6,382 nucleotides of DNA from JANOBJ01 sp031411575. Lineage in GTDB: Bacteria; Pseudomonadota; Gammaproteobacteria; Burkholderiales; Burkholderiaceae_C. Position 1 is the first letter of the stretch. Each line of letters begins with the position of its first letter. Shown here one piece after another: positions 5,441 through 6,382 of the stretch. The notes under the pieces were generated by a model that did no database searches, was not told the DNA's origin, and saw only the letters and a program-made list of their open reading frames with translations. The stretch spans positions 1 to 6,382 of the forward strand of contig JANOBJ010000202.1 of the NCBI GenBank assembly GCA_031411575.1, given 5' to 3'. A program made the translations under genes and the position numbers.

Positions 5441-6382
5441 TCAGCGCGGCATGGCGCGCCGCAGGATGGCGTCGAAATCGGTGCTGGCGGCGAGCGTTCC
5501 GAAGGTCTGGCCCCAGTTGCCGCCCAGGCGCGAGTCGCAAAAGGCGCGAAACACCGCCTCGGGCGCACTCTGGCACAGCAGCGCGGCCTGCACCGCCAGC
5601 GCGACGTCTTGCGCCAGGCGCCGGGCCTCGACTTCGGTCGCCATGGCCTCCACCCGGGCCGGCAGCGCGGCGGCCAGCCGGTCGAGTGCGGGGTGCGCGC
5701 CCCGGGCGGCGGCCAGTTCATGCGCCAGCGCGGCGCCGGTGTCGGCCTTGCCATCGCCCCGGCGCAAGGCGCGCAACAGGTCGATCGCCATGATGTTGCC
5801 GGCGCCTTCCCAGATCGAGTTGAGCGGCATCTCGCGGTAGATGCGCGCCATCACGCCTTCGCCGCCCTCTTCCACATAGCCGTTGCCGCCCAGGCATTCC
5901 ATGGCTTCCTGCGCAAAGTGGCTGCCGCGCTTGCAGATCCAGAACTTGGCCACCGGCGTGAGCACCCGCGCCATCAGGCGCTCGTGCGCGTCGTCGGGCT
6001 GGTCAAAGGCGCGCGCCAGACGGATGGCCAGCGCGGTGGCGGCTTCGCTTTCCAGCGCCAGATCGGCCAGCACGTTGCGCATGAGCGGCTGCGCGATCAG
6101 CGGCTTGCCAAAGGCCTGGCGCTGCGCGGTGTGATTCAGCGCGATCGACAGCGCCTGGCGCATCAGGCCGCTGGTGCCCAGGGCGCAATCGAGCCGCGTC
6201 ATGGTGCCCATCTCGAGAATCTGCGGGATGCCGCGTCCCTCCTGGCCGACCAGCCAGGCGGTGGCGCCGTGGAACTCGACTTCGGAGCTGGCATTGGCCT
6301 TGTTGCCCAGCTTGTCCTTCAGGCGCTGGATGTGGATCGCGTTGCGCTCGTCGCCGGGCAGCACGCGCGGCAGGAAGAAGCA
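5441..6382 (-). CDS. aidB: AidB-like acyl-CoA dehydrogenase, 5' part off window
   Basis: The 313 residues in view are the C-terminal part of an FAD-dependent acyl-CoA dehydrogenase-fold protein. The frame stays open to the right edge and the start lies outside. A GTG at 6364 is not the start, because the residues before it (CFFLPR) continue the family pattern. Close similarity to E. coli AidB, recalled from memory, runs through RNAI..RLKDKLGNKANAS, MTRLDCALG, PLIAQPLMR, FWICKRG, AMECLGGNGYVEE and YREMPLNSIWEGAGNIM. The Trp (5810-5812) and Glu (5807-5809) codons of IWEG, plus the Arg twelve residues later (5771-5773), correspond to Trp424, Glu425 and Arg437 of AidB. AidB is induced in the Ada alkylation response, binds DNA and has weak dehydrogenase activity. 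Whether this homologue acts in alkylation defence or in fatty or branched acyl-CoA metabolism cannot be decided here. It is probably the upstream gene of an operon with GST (63-base gap). Confidence 0.88.
   Translation of the reverse strand, partial: CFFLPRVLPGDERNAIHIQRLKDKLGNKANASSEVEFHGATAWLVGQEGRGIPQILEMGTMTRLDCALGTSGLMRQALSIALNHTAQRQAFGKPLIAQPLMRNVLADLALESEAATALAIRLARAFDQPDDAHERLMARVLTPVAKFWICKRGSHFAQEAMECLGGNGYVEEGGEGVMARIYREMPLNSIWEGAGNIMAIDLLRALRRGDGKADTGAALAHELAAARGAHPALDRLAAALPARVEAMATEVEARRLAQDVALAVQAALLCQSAPEAVFRAFCDSRLGGNWGQTFGTLAASTDFDAILRRAMPR

Noticed and set aside
4395..5576. A 393-codon minus-strand frame overlapping the GST gene and the end of the aidB-like gene
   Set aside because: It is an alternative frame of two genes with clear family motifs; its Arg/Ala/Pro-rich translation has no recognisable domain.
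6362..6364. GTG as the start codon of the aidB-like gene
   Set aside because: The frame continues to the window edge with CFFLPR, which matches the AidB pattern FFxPR before this position. The gene is therefore cut by the window and does not start here.

Overview
The window looks like chromosomal DNA of a GC-rich betaproteobacterium, most likely of the family Comamonadaceae (Polaromonas, Rhodoferax, Acidovorax or Variovorax type). The basis is the strong G/C third-position bias, the close resemblance of the proteins to proteobacterial families, and three copies of a short A/T-palindromic intergenic repeat of a kind I associate from memory with that family. Genus and species cannot be decided from this sequence.

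Layout. Positions 1-565 hold no confident gene. The stretch is GC-rich at first, then conspicuously A/T-rich (about 180-420) with several small dyads, and it ends in repeat copy 1. Two plus-strand genes follow: arfB, a ribosome-rescue peptidyl-tRNA hydrolase (566-985), and a gene for a lipoprotein with a metallo-beta-lactamase fold (1258-2745). Repeat copy 2 lies between them. From 2812 to the right edge everything is on the minus strand. In transcription order these are a truncated aidB-like acyl-CoA dehydrogenase (running off the window at 6382), a glutathione S-transferase-like protein with an extra C-terminal region, a short-chain dehydrogenase/reductase (SDR), and the DNA-methyl repair protein Ogt. 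The two blocks converge in a 66-base gap at 2746-2811.

The aidB-like, GST and SDR genes are 63 and 43 bases apart. GST and SDR each have an AAGGA ribosome binding site 5 bases before ATG, so the three form a likely operon. Ogt lies 108 bases further downstream, behind a possible terminator and repeat copy 3, so it is probably transcribed separately. AidB and Ogt homologues both belong to alkylation defence in other bacteria, which makes an alkylation or electrophile theme for this strand plausible. The SDR and GST would fit equally well in a small catabolic or detoxification operon.

I found no CRISPR array, no transposase, no tRNA or rRNA, and no clearly new multi-gene system. The most rewarding observations are: the repeat is about 71 bases long and colinear without gaps in all three copies, not just a 17-base palindrome; the tail of copy 1 supplies a misleading upstream in-frame ATG for arfB; a cluster of dyads sits in the A/T-rich leader; and aidB-like, GST, SDR and ogt genes are neighbours.
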